From: an uncultured Clostridia bacterium
GTDB lineage: Bacteria > Bacillota > Clostridia > Christensenellales > Borkfalkiaceae
NCBI GenBank assembly: GCA_934271245.1
Contig: CAKQQY010000002.1
Location: 62,001 to 126,000, forward strand
DNA length: 64,000 nucleotides
Direction of reading: 5' to 3'
Within the stretch, counting starts at the first letter, position 1; each line of letters starts with the position of its first letter. Made by a program: the position numbers and the translations under genes. Under the pieces are notes generated by a model. The model was not told the origin of the DNA. It worked only from the letters and a program-made list of their open reading frames with translations, and made no database searches. This document shows, piece after piece, positions 43,778 to 52,457 of the stretch.

Positions 43778-46492
43778 TTAAGCGTTTTCCTCTTCTATCT
43801 GGTAACTTTCGATGAAGTCGCCGACTTTAATGTCGTTGAATTTTTCGATAGAAATACCGCATTCGTAGCCTTGCGCGACTTCTTTCACGTCGTCTTTGAA
43901 ACGTTTGAGTTGTAAAACGTTGCCTTCGCAAATCATAACGTCGTCGCGATAGATACGGAGTTTACCGGATCTTAAAATCTTGCCTTCGGTAACGTAGCAC
44001 CCGGCAACCTGACCTACGCCGCTGATTTTGAACACTTCTCTGACTTCGGCTTTTCCGAGATATACTTCCTTGAATTTAGGAGCGAGCATACCTTTAAGCG
44101 CTTTCTGAACGTCTTCTATCGCTTCGTAGATAACTCTGTAAAGTTTTATGTCTACGCCGCTCTTTTCGGCAACCTGTTTCGCGTTGGAATCGGGGCGGAC
44201 GTTGAAACCGATGATAATCGCGTTGGAAGATTCCGCAAGCATAATATCCGATTCCTTGATCGCGCCTGCCGCGGCGTGAATGACGTTGACTTTAACTTCG
44301 TCGTTGGAAAGTTTTTCGAGCGACTGTTTAACCGCTTCGACGGAACCCTGAACGTCGGCTTTAACTATAATGTTAAGGCCTTTCATTTCGCCTTCGGCTA
44401 TTCTGTTGAATACGTCGTCCAAAGAAACTTTCTGCGAATCTTTTATAAGTTTTTCTCTTTCTTTGTTCTTTCTTTCTTCCGCGACGAGTTTGGTGAGTTT
44501 TTCCTGTTCTACGGCGTATAAAATATCGCCTGCTTCGGGAACTTCGTCAAGGCCCATAATGGAAACGGGAGTGGACGGACCCGCGGAAGAAACTTTTCTG
44601 CCCTTATCGTCGGACATCGCGCGGATTTTACCGGTAACCGTACCGACGATAACGCTGTCGGAAACTTTTAAAGTACCGTTCTGAACGAGAATGGTTGCGA
44701 CCGGTCCTCTCGCCTGGTCGAGTTTGGCTTCTATAACGACGCCTTTCGCCTTTCTGTTCGGATTTGCTTTAAGGTCGGCCATTTCGGCAACGAGATTGAT
44801 ATTTTCCAAAAGTTTATCCATACCTTCGCCGGTTTTCGCGGAAACGGGGCTGATGATAACGTCGCCGCCCCATTCTTCGGGAAGCAAACCGTGGTCGGTC
44901 AACTGTGTTTTGATTCTTTCGATATCGGCTTCGGGTTTATCTATTTTGTTTACCGCAACGATTATGGGAACGTTTGCGGCTTTGGCGTGGTTAATCGCTT
45001 CGATGGTCTGCGGCATGATGCCGTCGTCCGCCGCAACGACTAAAACCGCAATGTCGGTAGCCTGCGCGCCGCGCGCTCTCATCGCCGTAAACGCCGCGTG
45101 ACCGGGGGTGTCAAGGAAAGTTATGACCTTGCCGCCGACGGTAACCTGATACGCGCCGATATGCTGAGTAATACCGCCCGCTTCGCCTGCGGTGACGTTG
45201 GTTTTTCTTATTCTGTCCAAAATGGAAGTTTTACCGTGGTCGACGTGACCCATAACGGTAACGACGGGCGGACGGGTAACGAGATTAGCCGAATCTTCCG
45301 CTTCGTCGAAGTTTTCGGATAACACGTCTTCCGCGCTCTTTTCCAGTTTAAGTTCGAGTTCGATTCCGAGATCGTCCGCGATGAACGCCGCGGTGTCGAA
45401 GTCGATAGAATCGTTAATGGTTTTCATAATGCCTTCCTTAAAAAGGCGTTTGGTGATTTCCGCCGCGGTGATACCGATTTTTTCGCTCAATACTTTTAAG
45501 GGAATGATTTCGGTATTTATTACCGCTTTTTCTATTTTAACGGTGTTAACTTCGGCTTTCTTTTCCTTTTTAACGGGGCGGAATTTTCTGTAACCCGTCT
45601 TGTTTTCGTCGAAATCGTCCACGTCGATCTGATTTTTGATTAACGCGCGTTTGTTAAGCGTATGCTTTTCTTCGTAAGATTTTTCGGAAGACTGTTTCTT
45701 TTTGCCGAAATTTCTCTTGTCGTTATTATTGTTGACGATAGGCGGAGCGACGTACGTTTCTCTCGGTTTTCTGTTGAAAGCGGGTCTTTCTCCCCTGTTA
45801 TTATTGTCGCCGTTAGAAGTTCTGTTGAACGGGGGTCTTTGACCGTTCTGCCCCTGACGGTACTCGGGCTTATATTCTCTCTTCGGAGTCGGGCGAACGC
45901 TCTCTTTTCCTTCTCTTCTTACGATAAACGAAGGTCTCGTGGGTTCGGTAACGACGAACTCTTTTTTCTCGGGAGCGGCGGCGTTTTCTTTGTTTACGGT
46001 TTCGGCTTTAACCGTTTCCTTATTTTCGGAAACTTCGTTTTCGATAGCCGAAGCGGTTTCTTTCTTCTCTTCCGCTTTCGGTTCGGCGACTTTTTCCGCC
46101 TCCGTTTCTTCCTTTTCGGCGGTTTTGTTTTTCACCGTCTCGACGGTTTCCGCTTTTTCCGTTTTGGTTTCCGTATCGGAATTTTCGGAAGCGGTTTTCT
46201 CCACGGGTTTCTTTTCTTCGCCCGCGGGCGTTTCCGCCGTTACGGGAACTTCGACTTTCACCGTTTCCTTGCTCGCTTCTTCCGTTTTGGCGGCTTCCGC
46301 TTTTAACGCTTCTTCTTTTTCCTTGCGTTCTTTAACGAAAGCGGAAAGTCTATCCGAAAAAGCGTTTTTGATTAAAAACGCGCTTTTTTCCGTATCGGAA
46401 ATAAGACCGCATAAAGCGGACAAACTTCCGTCGTTTAATAATTCGTTTGCCTTTCTGATGTTGCCGTTACGCATTTCTTTGTTTTCAGCCAT
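43778..46492 (-). CDS. infB: Translation initiation factor IF-2
   Basis: 904 residues. After a short N-terminal helical unit, residues about 60-290 are low complexity: first Lys/Glu/Ala-rich, then Arg/Asn/Gln/Pro-rich. The G domain has VTVMGHVDHGKTSILD, DTPGHAAFTAMRARGAQ, NKIDKP and SAKTGEG. Domains II-IV follow (IIVKADVQGSVEAVKQSL, CYVTEGKILRSGKLRIYRDD). It brings initiator tRNA to the 30S subunit. Its ATG lies inside the end of ylxQ (8-nt overlap). Confidence 0.97.
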   Translation of the reverse strand: MAENKEMRNGNIRKANELLNDGSLSALCGLISDTEKSAFLIKNAFSDRLSAFVKERKEKEEALKAEAAKTEEASKETVKVEVPVTAETPAGEEKKPVEKTASENSDTETKTEKAETVETVKNKTAEKEETEAEKVAEPKAEEKKETASAIENEVSENKETVKAETVNKENAAAPEKKEFVVTEPTRPSFIVRREGKESVRPTPKREYKPEYRQGQNGQRPPFNRTSNGDNNNRGERPAFNRKPRETYVAPPIVNNNNDKRNFGKKKQSSEKSYEEKHTLNKRALIKNQIDVDDFDENKTGYRKFRPVKKEKKAEVNTVKIEKAVINTEIIPLKVLSEKIGITAAEITKRLFKEGIMKTINDSIDFDTAAFIADDLGIELELKLEKSAEDVLSENFDEAEDSANLVTRPPVVTVMGHVDHGKTSILDRIRKTNVTAGEAGGITQHIGAYQVTVGGKVITFLDTPGHAAFTAMRARGAQATDIAVLVVAADDGIMPQTIEAINHAKAANVPIIVAVNKIDKPEADIERIKTQLTDHGLLPEEWGGDVIISPVSAKTGEGMDKLLENINLVAEMADLKANPNRKAKGVVIEAKLDQARGPVATILVQNGTLKVSDSVIVGTVTGKIRAMSDDKGRKVSSAGPSTPVSIMGLDEVPEAGDILYAVEQEKLTKLVAEERKNKEREKLIKDSQKVSLDDVFNRIAEGEMKGLNIIVKADVQGSVEAVKQSLEKLSNDEVKVNVIHAAAGAIKESDIMLAESSNAIIIGFNVRPDSNAKQVAEKSGVDIKLYRVIYEAIEDVQKALKGMLAPKFKEVYLGKAEVREVFKISGVGQVAGCYVTEGKILRSGKLRIYRDDVMICEGNVLQLKRFKDDVKEVAQGYECGISIEKFNDIKVGDFIESYQIEEENA

Positions 46493-46817
46493 TTAAATAC
46501 TCCTGATTGACTTCGATAAGATCTTTATCCGAGTTATCCGTTATAGATTTGGCGAGAGTTTTATCGGTAATCGCCATAATTTTGAAATTCGGGCGGAAAG
46601 TCATATCCGCCAGATCCTTATTAACCGTTTTGAAAATTTTGCAATTAAATCTTTTGGCAAGTTTAATCGCGTCTTTAAGAGAGTTTTCGCTAATCGACCT
46701 GCAAAGCAGAATGAGATACGCTTTTTTCAAAGTCGCCGCGGCGTTCATACCTATTTTATATTTGCCGGAGCGAACGGTAAACCCTATAAAAGTTTCCGCT
46801 TTACTTTTTGAGTTCAA
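46485..46817 (-). CDS. ylxQ: L7Ae-family RNA-binding protein YlxQ
   Basis: 110 residues of the L7Ae/L30e fold: TVRSGKYKIGMNAAATLKKA, AYLILLCRSISENSLKDAI and FKIMAITDKTLAKSI. The protein binds kink-turn RNA in homologues, its exact role being unsettled. It sits between rnpM (17-nt overlap) and infB, the standard place. Confidence 0.85.
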   Translation of the reverse strand: MNSKSKAETFIGFTVRSGKYKIGMNAAATLKKAYLILLCRSISENSLKDAIKLAKRFNCKIFKTVNKDLADMTFRPNFKIMAITDKTLAKSITDNSDKDLIEVNQEYLNG

Positions 46818-47067
46818 AAAAAGCCTCCTCGACGCGCTTATAGTCGGCTTCGGAAACGTTTTCCGAAAACGCTCTGTTAAGCGCCTTTTGTTTTTTAAGT
46901 CTGTTGAAGCAATTTTCGTCGTTGCAGACGTACGCTCCCCTGCCGCTTAATTTACCGGATAAATCCAGAACGAAGCCTTCTTCGGTTTTGACTATACGGA
47001 GAAGTTCTTTTTTGGGTTTAGCCGTTCTGCAGCAGATACACGTTCTTACGGGGACTTTTTTATCCAT
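46801..47067 (-). CDS. rnpM: RNase P modulator RnpM (YlxR)
   Basis: 88 residues. VPVRTCICCRTAKPKKELLRIV and SGRGAYVCNDENCFNRLKKQKAL are the YlxR signatures (conserved RxCxxCR and GRGAYxC). In Firmicutes the protein binds the RNase P RNA. It lies 15 nt after nusA. Confidence 0.92.
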   Translation of the reverse strand: MDKKVPVRTCICCRTAKPKKELLRIVKTEEGFVLDLSGKLSGRGAYVCNDENCFNRLKKQKALNRAFSENVSEADYKRVEEAFFELKK

Positions 47068-47082
47068 AACTCTCCCCGAAAC

Positions 47083-48183
47083 TTATTCGGCGGATTCCGT
47101 TTCGGGAATTTCTGCCGATTCACCGAATTCGTCGCCTTCCGCGATAGCGGCGCTTTCGCTCTTGACGTCTATTTTCCAACCGGTAAGTTTAACCGCAAGA
47201 CGAGCGTTCTGACCGCTTCTGCCGATAGCGAGCGAAAGTTTGTCGTCGGGAACTATAGCCCTTGCGGAATTTTCGCCGTCGAGTTCGATAACCTTGATGA
47301 CTTTCGCGGGCGATAACGCTTTCGCGATGAATTCGAGCGGGTTTTCGCTCCAGGGGATAATGTCTATTTTTTCACCGCCGAGTTCGGCGACTATCGCGTT
47401 GACCCTTGCGCCCTTGTTACCTACGCACGCGCCGAGCGCGTCAACCGAAGGATCGTTGCTGTATATAGCGATTTTGGTTCTCTGCCCCGCGTCTCTCGCG
47501 ACGCCTTTTATTTCTACGATGCCCTGTTTGATTTCGGGAACTTCGTTTTCGAAAAGTCTTTTAACGAGACCGACCGACGAACGGGAAACCATAACTCTTG
47601 CGAGTTTGCCCGCGTTTTTAACTTTCTTTACGAAAACGTTGATTTTCTGATTGACTTCGTATTTTTCGCCGGGAATCTGGTCTTTTTCGGACATAACGCC
47701 TTCCAACTGCGAACCGCCGATTTCCACGAACACGTTGCCGTCCTCGATACGACGAACGGTGCAAGTCATAAGTTCGCCTTCTTTGTCTTCGAATTCGCTG
47801 ACGGTGTTGTTCATTTCGATTTCGCGAAGTTTTTGCATAACTATCTGTTTCGCGGTCTGCGCGGCTATTCTGCCGAAGTTTTTAGGCGAGATTTCCGTTT
47901 CGATAACGTCGCCCGCTTTATAACTTTTTTTGATAAGCCTTGCTTCTTCAACGCTGATTTCCTTATCGGGGTCTACCACTTCGTCCACAACGTTTTTAAC
48001 GCTGTAAATTTTGATAGTCTTTTTTTCGGGATTAAGCTTTACGGAAATTCCGCTTGCGTCGCCGGAAGATTTTTTATAAGCGGAAACCATAGCGGTTTCT
48101 AACGCGGAGATAAATTCTTCCTGAGAAATCCCCTTTTCTCTTTCGAGATCGGATAAAGCCGCGAAAAAGTCTTGATTAATCAT
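47083..48183 (-). CDS. nusA: Transcription termination/antitermination factor NusA
   Basis: 366 residues. An N-terminal RNA-polymerase-binding domain (FFAALSDLEREKGISQEEFI) is followed by the S1 domain (GELMTCTVRRIEDGNVFVEI) and tandem KH domains (CVGNKGARVNAIVAELGGEKIDI, KLSLAIGRSGQNARLAVKL). The proteobacterial acidic repeats are absent, as in Firmicutes. It affects pausing, termination and antitermination. Confidence 0.97.
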   Translation of the reverse strand: MINQDFFAALSDLEREKGISQEEFISALETAMVSAYKKSSGDASGISVKLNPEKKTIKIYSVKNVVDEVVDPDKEISVEEARLIKKSYKAGDVIETEISPKNFGRIAAQTAKQIVMQKLREIEMNNTVSEFEDKEGELMTCTVRRIEDGNVFVEIGGSQLEGVMSEKDQIPGEKYEVNQKINVFVKKVKNAGKLARVMVSRSSVGLVKRLFENEVPEIKQGIVEIKGVARDAGQRTKIAIYSNDPSVDALGACVGNKGARVNAIVAELGGEKIDIIPWSENPLEFIAKALSPAKVIKVIELDGENSARAIVPDDKLSLAIGRSGQNARLAVKLTGWKIDVKSESAAIAEGDEFGESAEIPETESAE

Positions 48184-48223
48184 TTTGTTACTCCTTAAAA
48201 GTTTATGTAAAAATAATAATTTT

Positions 48224-48685
48224 TTAATTAAAATCTATAAATTCGTTCATTTTGACGATATTTTTAAGGGAAACGGAGAAAGTTTCCTTACCGTCATCAA
48301 GCACAACGTTTTCCCCGTCGTAAGAAATTAAAACGGCGTCGAAACTTTTTTTGCCTTTAACGGCCGAATAAAATTTCACTTCTACCTTTTTGCCCACGTG
48401 GGAAAGATAATCTTTTTCCGTTTTAAACGGTCTGTCCGCGCCGGGGCTCGATACGTTCAGCACGTAAGGAAGCCCGTAAGTCGGGTCGAGTTCGTCTAAG
48501 GGAGCGTCAATGGCGTTATGAAAAGTTTCGCAATCGTCCAGCGAAACGCCGCCGTCTTTATCGATAAAAACGGTAAGCGACGGGTTTTTGCCCTGCTTAA
48601 ACTCCACGTCGTACACGGAAAGCCCTAACGGCGAAGCGATTTCTTCCGCAAGGGAAATAATTAAACTCTTGTCTTTAACCTTCAT
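48224..48685 (-). CDS. rimP: Ribosome maturation factor RimP
   Basis: 153 residues. GLSVYDVEFKQGKNPSLTVFIDKDGGVSLDDCETF is the N-terminal alpha/beta domain and PYVLNVSSPGADRPFKTEKDYLSHVGKKVEV the join to the C-terminal SH3-like barrel. It assists early 30S assembly. First gene of the nusA operon; a terminator-like hairpin lies just upstream. Confidence 0.94.
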   Translation of the reverse strand: MKVKDKSLIISLAEEIASPLGLSVYDVEFKQGKNPSLTVFIDKDGGVSLDDCETFHNAIDAPLDELDPTYGLPYVLNVSSPGADRPFKTEKDYLSHVGKKVEVKFYSAVKGKKSFDAVLISYDGENVVLDDGKETFSVSLKNIVKMNEFIDFN

Positions 48686-48706
48686 AAAGGCTCCTTACAA
48701 AAAATT

Positions 48707-48730
48707 ATGAGAACGGAAAACCGTTCTCAT
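48707..48730 (-). terminator. Terminator or attenuator in the rimP-nusA leader
   Basis: ATGAGAACGG and CCGTTCTCAT form a 10-bp perfect stem with a 4-nt loop; the minus strand continues AATTTTTTG. It ends transcription from the PolC-like gene, but a TATAAT-like -10 (48761-48756) upstream of it would make it an attenuator inside the rimP leader. No good -35 was found for that box. Confidence 0.75.
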
Positions 48731-48815
48731 ACGTCAGGCTCGATATTTACGGTTATTATATTAACATATAATAAAAGGAAACGCAAGCGTTTTTAGCATA
48801 AAATCGCTATACTTT

Positions 48816-50339
48816 TTACTTATTTTTGATTTTCATCAGTTCGATAAAGGCTTCGGCGGTGGCGTAAGCGTCGGCAAGCGCCCTGTGGTGATGAAAGGCT
48901 ATGCCGAAATGTTCCGCCAGAGTGTGAAGATCGGCTTTACGGAGTTCGGGAAGATATCTTCTCGTCATTTCCATGGTATCCATAACGCGGTTGTCGAAAA
49001 CGTACTCTTCGGCTTCGGCGTATTTTCTTATAAATCCCCTGTCGAAGTCGGCGTTGTGAGCCACGATGACGCACCCTTCTATAAACTTGATAAAGTCGGG
49101 AAGCACCTTTTCGATAGGCGGCGCGTCCTTGACCATTTCGTTCGTTATGCCGGTAAGTTGAGTGATTCTGTCTTCAATAACTCTCGTAGGCTTAATAAGC
49201 GAAGTAAACTGTTCGGCGATAACTCCCTTTTTAATTTTGACGGCGCCGATTTCGGTAACGCTGTCGTTCATGACGTCAAGCCCCGTGGTTTCTATATCGA
49301 AAACGACGTAATCGATCGAAGTCAACTCTTCGGGAAGAGCCGAATCGGTATCGAAAACGCTTTTTACTTTGATAGTGGAAGCGGGTTCGGGGAAAACGGT
49401 GGAATATTCGAAAGGCGCTTTCTTTTTGAACTTGGGTTTTTTAACGAAGTCCGTCGGGAAAACGCACCTGTTTATTTTCTCGAAAGTGAAAGACGGTCTG
49501 CCGTTGTACTCGCCCATTTTTCCGCGGGCGATAATATCGTCGTCGGCTTTTAACAGTTTGATTTTTTCCACGGAATACTTTTTCGTAAAATACAGACCGC
49601 TGAGCCTTCCCGTCGTGTCGTCGATACGGATAAGGAAGTACGGCTTGCCGTTTTTGGATTCTTTTTCTACGATTTCGGTAATCTTGCCGCAGACGACGGC
49701 GTCGCCCGAAACGACGTCTTCTATGTAAGAAGCGACGTCTCCTATCGTTTTGTCGTCGATGACCTCCTCGTCCGAAACTTTAATCGTTCTCGCCTCGATT
49801 TTCTGAAGTTGGCTTTCAAAAACTTCTCTCGTTAAAATCTCGGGAATTTCTTCGGCTTCTTTTATATCTACCGACCCCGAAAAATCGTTGCAGAATTTTC
49901 TCGCCATATGTTCGTTAATAACGCTTAAAATGCCGTTTTTCATAACGTATTCGTTGCCGTCGGGCGAAAGTCTTAACTTGTACGTGACGATATCGGGAAA
50001 AACGGTGGAATACACGTCGGTTTCTTTAAGGAAGATTGAAAGCGACGGGTAGTTGGCGTTTATAAACTTAAAAATTTCTCTGTTAACAAGGTCGGTGTTG
50101 CTGACGACCTTAGTAAGTTTGGTGACGACGTTTTTAAAAACGGGAGAAGTAATTTTGCTTACTTCCGCCGAAATTTTATTTTTCAACTCGTCGTCGATGG
50201 TTTTATCGTAAATGAATTCGTAAGTGACGGAACGACTTTTCTTATCTATCTCGATAGACGAAATGCGAATATTTTTCAATCTTTCGTCCAAAGATTTTAT
50301 ATCGTCTAAAAATTCCGCGCTTGTTTTTATCGTAAACAT
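48816..50339 (-). CDS. Truncated PolC-like protein: PolC N-terminal and OB regions fused to DEDDh exonuclease
   Basis: 507 residues. The N-terminal 200 residues resemble the PolC N-terminal domains; an OB-fold-like region follows (AVVCGKITEIVEKESKNGKP, RGKMGEYNGRPSF), then a complete 3'-5' exonuclease: YVVFDIETTGLDVMND, GCVIVAHNADFDRGF and HHHRALADAYAT carry the DEDDh residues. It stops there: no PHP, palm or fingers. Full PolC is about 1,400 residues. Position, just before rimP-nusA and after ispG, is where Firmicutes keep polC. It is not a simple broken gene, because the frame is clean and ends with a terminator. Probably a proofreading or repair exonuclease. Confidence 0.85.
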   Translation of the reverse strand: MFTIKTSAEFLDDIKSLDERLKNIRISSIEIDKKSRSVTYEFIYDKTIDDELKNKISAEVSKITSPVFKNVVTKLTKVVSNTDLVNREIFKFINANYPSLSIFLKETDVYSTVFPDIVTYKLRLSPDGNEYVMKNGILSVINEHMARKFCNDFSGSVDIKEAEEIPEILTREVFESQLQKIEARTIKVSDEEVIDDKTIGDVASYIEDVVSGDAVVCGKITEIVEKESKNGKPYFLIRIDDTTGRLSGLYFTKKYSVEKIKLLKADDDIIARGKMGEYNGRPSFTFEKINRCVFPTDFVKKPKFKKKAPFEYSTVFPEPASTIKVKSVFDTDSALPEELTSIDYVVFDIETTGLDVMNDSVTEIGAVKIKKGVIAEQFTSLIKPTRVIEDRITQLTGITNEMVKDAPPIEKVLPDFIKFIEGCVIVAHNADFDRGFIRKYAEAEEYVFDNRVMDTMEMTRRYLPELRKADLHTLAEHFGIAFHHHRALADAYATAEAFIELMKIKNK

Positions 50340-51373
50340 TTGTCTATTTCTCCGAAAAACTCTTGTTTTGCGTCTTCTTTTTTAACGGTTTTCACGGGAA
50401 CGCCTTTTCTGAAAATCACGCAGGACTCTCCCGACCCCGCAATTCCTATGTCGGCGTCTTTCGCTTCCCCGGGGCCGTTCACCACGCACCCCATAACGGC
50501 AATTTTAAGCGGTTTTTTTACGTTTTTAACGTAGTCTTCCACAAGCGAGGCGAATTCCATGCAGTTCCAGCGACATCTGCCGCATGTAGGACATGCAATC
50601 ACCTCCGCTCCTCCCTCGATAAGTTTTAAGTCGGCGAGAATGGTTTTCGCGGCAATAACTTCTCTTACGGGGTCTGCCGAAAGACTTACCCTTACGGTAT
50701 CGCCAACCCCGCGGGATAAAAGCGCGCCGAGAGCCAGCGAATTTTTAATAACGCCGTTGTATTCGGTACCCGCTTCGGTAACGCCGATATGAAGCGGATA
50801 TCCGCACTTTCCGGCAATATATTCGTTGGCGCGGATAGTGGTTAAAACGTCGGACGCTTTAACCGAAACGACGATGTTTTCCACCCCGTATTTTTCGAGA
50901 GAAGCAACCCTTTTAAGGGCGCTTTCTGCGAGCGAAAGATAACTTCTGCCGTACTTTTCGAGATACTCTTTTTCTATGCTCCCCGTGTTGGAACCGACCC
51001 TGACGGGAATACCCTTTTCCCTTAACGCCGCGGCGACTTCTTTCACCTTGTCTTCGCCGCCTATGTTCCCGGGGTTGATACGGATTTTGTCCGCTCCGCC
51101 GTCTATGCAGGAAAGGGCGAGCCTGTAATCGAAATGAATGTCGGCAACCAGCGGCATGGAAATTTCTTTTTTAACCGAAGCGATAGCCTTTACGTCCTTT
51201 TCGTCCAGAACGGAAAATCTTATAATATCGCAACCCGCGTTTTGTAATCTTAAAGATTGCGCGACCGAATCCGAAACGTTTTCGAGTTTGGTCGTCGCCA
51301 TCGACTGAACGGCGATTTTTTCTCCGCCGCCTATCGCTATATTGCCTATTTTAACTTTTTTAACGCTGCTCAT
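50327..51373 (-). CDS. ispG: 4-hydroxy-3-methylbut-2-enyl diphosphate synthase (flavodoxin-dependent)
   Basis: About 348 residues. The frame opens at 51394, but that ATG overlaps the -10 box, so I use 51373 (MSSVKKVKIGNIAIGG). VQSMATTKLENVSDS, LVADIHFDYRLAL and RINPGNIGGEDKV are IspG blocks; CPTCGRCRWNC and VMGCVVNGPGEAKDADIGIAG give the iron-sulfur Cys residues. It acts in the MEP isoprenoid pathway. The C-terminal end overlaps the next gene by 13 nt. No ribosome site precedes 51373. Confidence 0.95.
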   Translation of the reverse strand: MSSVKKVKIGNIAIGGGEKIAVQSMATTKLENVSDSVAQSLRLQNAGCDIIRFSVLDEKDVKAIASVKKEISMPLVADIHFDYRLALSCIDGGADKIRINPGNIGGEDKVKEVAAALREKGIPVRVGSNTGSIEKEYLEKYGRSYLSLAESALKRVASLEKYGVENIVVSVKASDVLTTIRANEYIAGKCGYPLHIGVTEAGTEYNGVIKNSLALGALLSRGVGDTVRVSLSADPVREVIAAKTILADLKLIEGGAEVIACPTCGRCRWNCMEFASLVEDYVKNVKKPLKIAVMGCVVNGPGEAKDADIGIAGSGESCVIFRKGVPVKTVKKEDAKQEFFGEIDKCLR

Positions 51374-51384
51374 AATTAAAATAT

Positions 51385-51413
51385 ATTGTATCACAAAAAT
51401 AAATATCCGTAAA
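51385..51413 (-). promoter_or_regulatory. Promoter of ispG, giving a near-leaderless transcript
   Basis: On the minus strand, TTTACG (51413-51408), 17 nt, TACAAT (51390-51385). Predicted start is near 51378, only about 5 nt before the ATG. Confidence 0.65.
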
Positions 51414-51481
51414 GAGTAAAAAGGAAAGATACGAATATTTTACCCGTTCCGTTCGCGATTCCGTTTAAAACAAACAAAAAA

Positions 51482-51512
51482 GCGGGAAGAAAAGTTTTGC
51501 TTTTCTTCCCGC
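51482..51512 (-). terminator. Strong Rho-independent terminator ending the phage-head operon
   Basis: GCGGGAAGAAAAG and CTTTTCTTCCCGC form a 13-bp perfect stem with a 5-nt loop; the minus strand continues with TTTTTTGTTTG. It lies 35 nt beyond the last gene of the operon and isolates it from ispG. Confidence 0.93.
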
Positions 51513-51546
51513 GAATAATGCTCGGCGTAAAGCGGTTTGCAGAAAC

Positions 51547-52446
51547 TCAGTTGTTGTTGGCTTTAAGTTTATACATAACCAGAATATCGTCGAAATAGTC
51601 GTCGAGATAAGGAACGAGTCCCGCGTCGGACATAATATCGTTGTAAGCGTCGGCTGCCGAAAGGGTGTTATAGTAAGCGGTAACGCATTTCAGCGCGTCT
51701 TTATAGTAGCCGTTCTGCACGAGTTCGTCTTTGGAAAATCCTTTGGCTTTCACCGCAAGGAAATCTATCTCGTACCTTTTCATCGTTTTTGCGTTGTTGC
51801 AGGCGGAATTCTGTTCTTTTTGAGAAAGTTCGGTGTTGTACTTTTTAATTTCTTTTGCTTTTTCTTCGTCGGCCTCTTTAAGTTCTTTGACCTTGGAAGC
51901 GATTTCCGCGTCGAAAATGGTCTTATAAAAATCGTCCGCGCCGTTAAGTTCTTCGGTTTTTTGCGTAATCTTCGCGTCGATATCGGCGGTCTGCGATTTG
52001 TATTTTTTCCTTATTTTTTCGATGGCGGCGTTTTTGTCTTTTTCCTGCCTGTATTTTTCCCTAAGGGAAGCGTCGGAATAGTAAACCCCGTTTTTAACCG
52101 CTTCGACGGCGATTTTTCTTTCGCTTTCGGCGTAATCTTCTTCGGTCGCCGATATATCCGCTTCCATCTCGGCGACAAGAAGTTTTTTCTTTTCTTGAAG
52201 AGCCTTTATTTCGTCGCTTATCTCTTTCTTTTTAAGGGTAAGTTCGCGAGTGTGCGCGCCCGAAAGAACGGTCGTTGCGGCGGCGGTCAATTCTTCGTCC
52301 GATAAAGGAACGTAAGTCAACTTCGTAAGAGAAAGCGCGGGCAATTCTATGGGGTCGAAAGCAATCGGCGCCAACTTGTAATGGGTATAAAGTTCAGCGA
52401 GAGTTTCGTACATCTCCGCTTTGGTGGTAGGTAACGTAAAATCCAT
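51547..52446 (-). CDS. Coiled-coil protein, last gene of the phage-head operon
   Basis: 299 residues. The middle (about 85-215) is a long, highly charged helix with heptad-like spacing (EIKALQEKKKLLVAEMEADI, KIRKKYKSQTADIDAK). The N-terminal 80 residues (LPTTKAEMYETLAELYTHYK) and the C-terminal 60 look globular. I recognise no family. By place it could be a needle, plug or internal virion protein, as P22 puts gp26 after gp10, but that rests on order only. Start 12 nt after the upstream stop. Confidence 0.7.
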   Translation of the reverse strand: MDFTLPTTKAEMYETLAELYTHYKLAPIAFDPIELPALSLTKLTYVPLSDEELTAAATTVLSGAHTRELTLKKKEISDEIKALQEKKKLLVAEMEADISATEEDYAESERKIAVEAVKNGVYYSDASLREKYRQEKDKNAAIEKIRKKYKSQTADIDAKITQKTEELNGADDFYKTIFDAEIASKVKELKEADEEKAKEIKKYNTELSQKEQNSACNNAKTMKRYEIDFLAVKAKGFSKDELVQNGYYKDALKCVTAYYNTLSAADAYNDIMSDAGLVPYLDDYFDDILVMYKLKANNN

Positions 52447-52457
52447 AAATAAACTCC

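Noticed and set aside
45662..46306. Plus-strand frame of 214 residues opposite infB
   Set aside because: It mirrors the low-complexity N-terminal region of IF-2; its Phe/Arg/Gly-rich composition is a by-product of the opposite strand.
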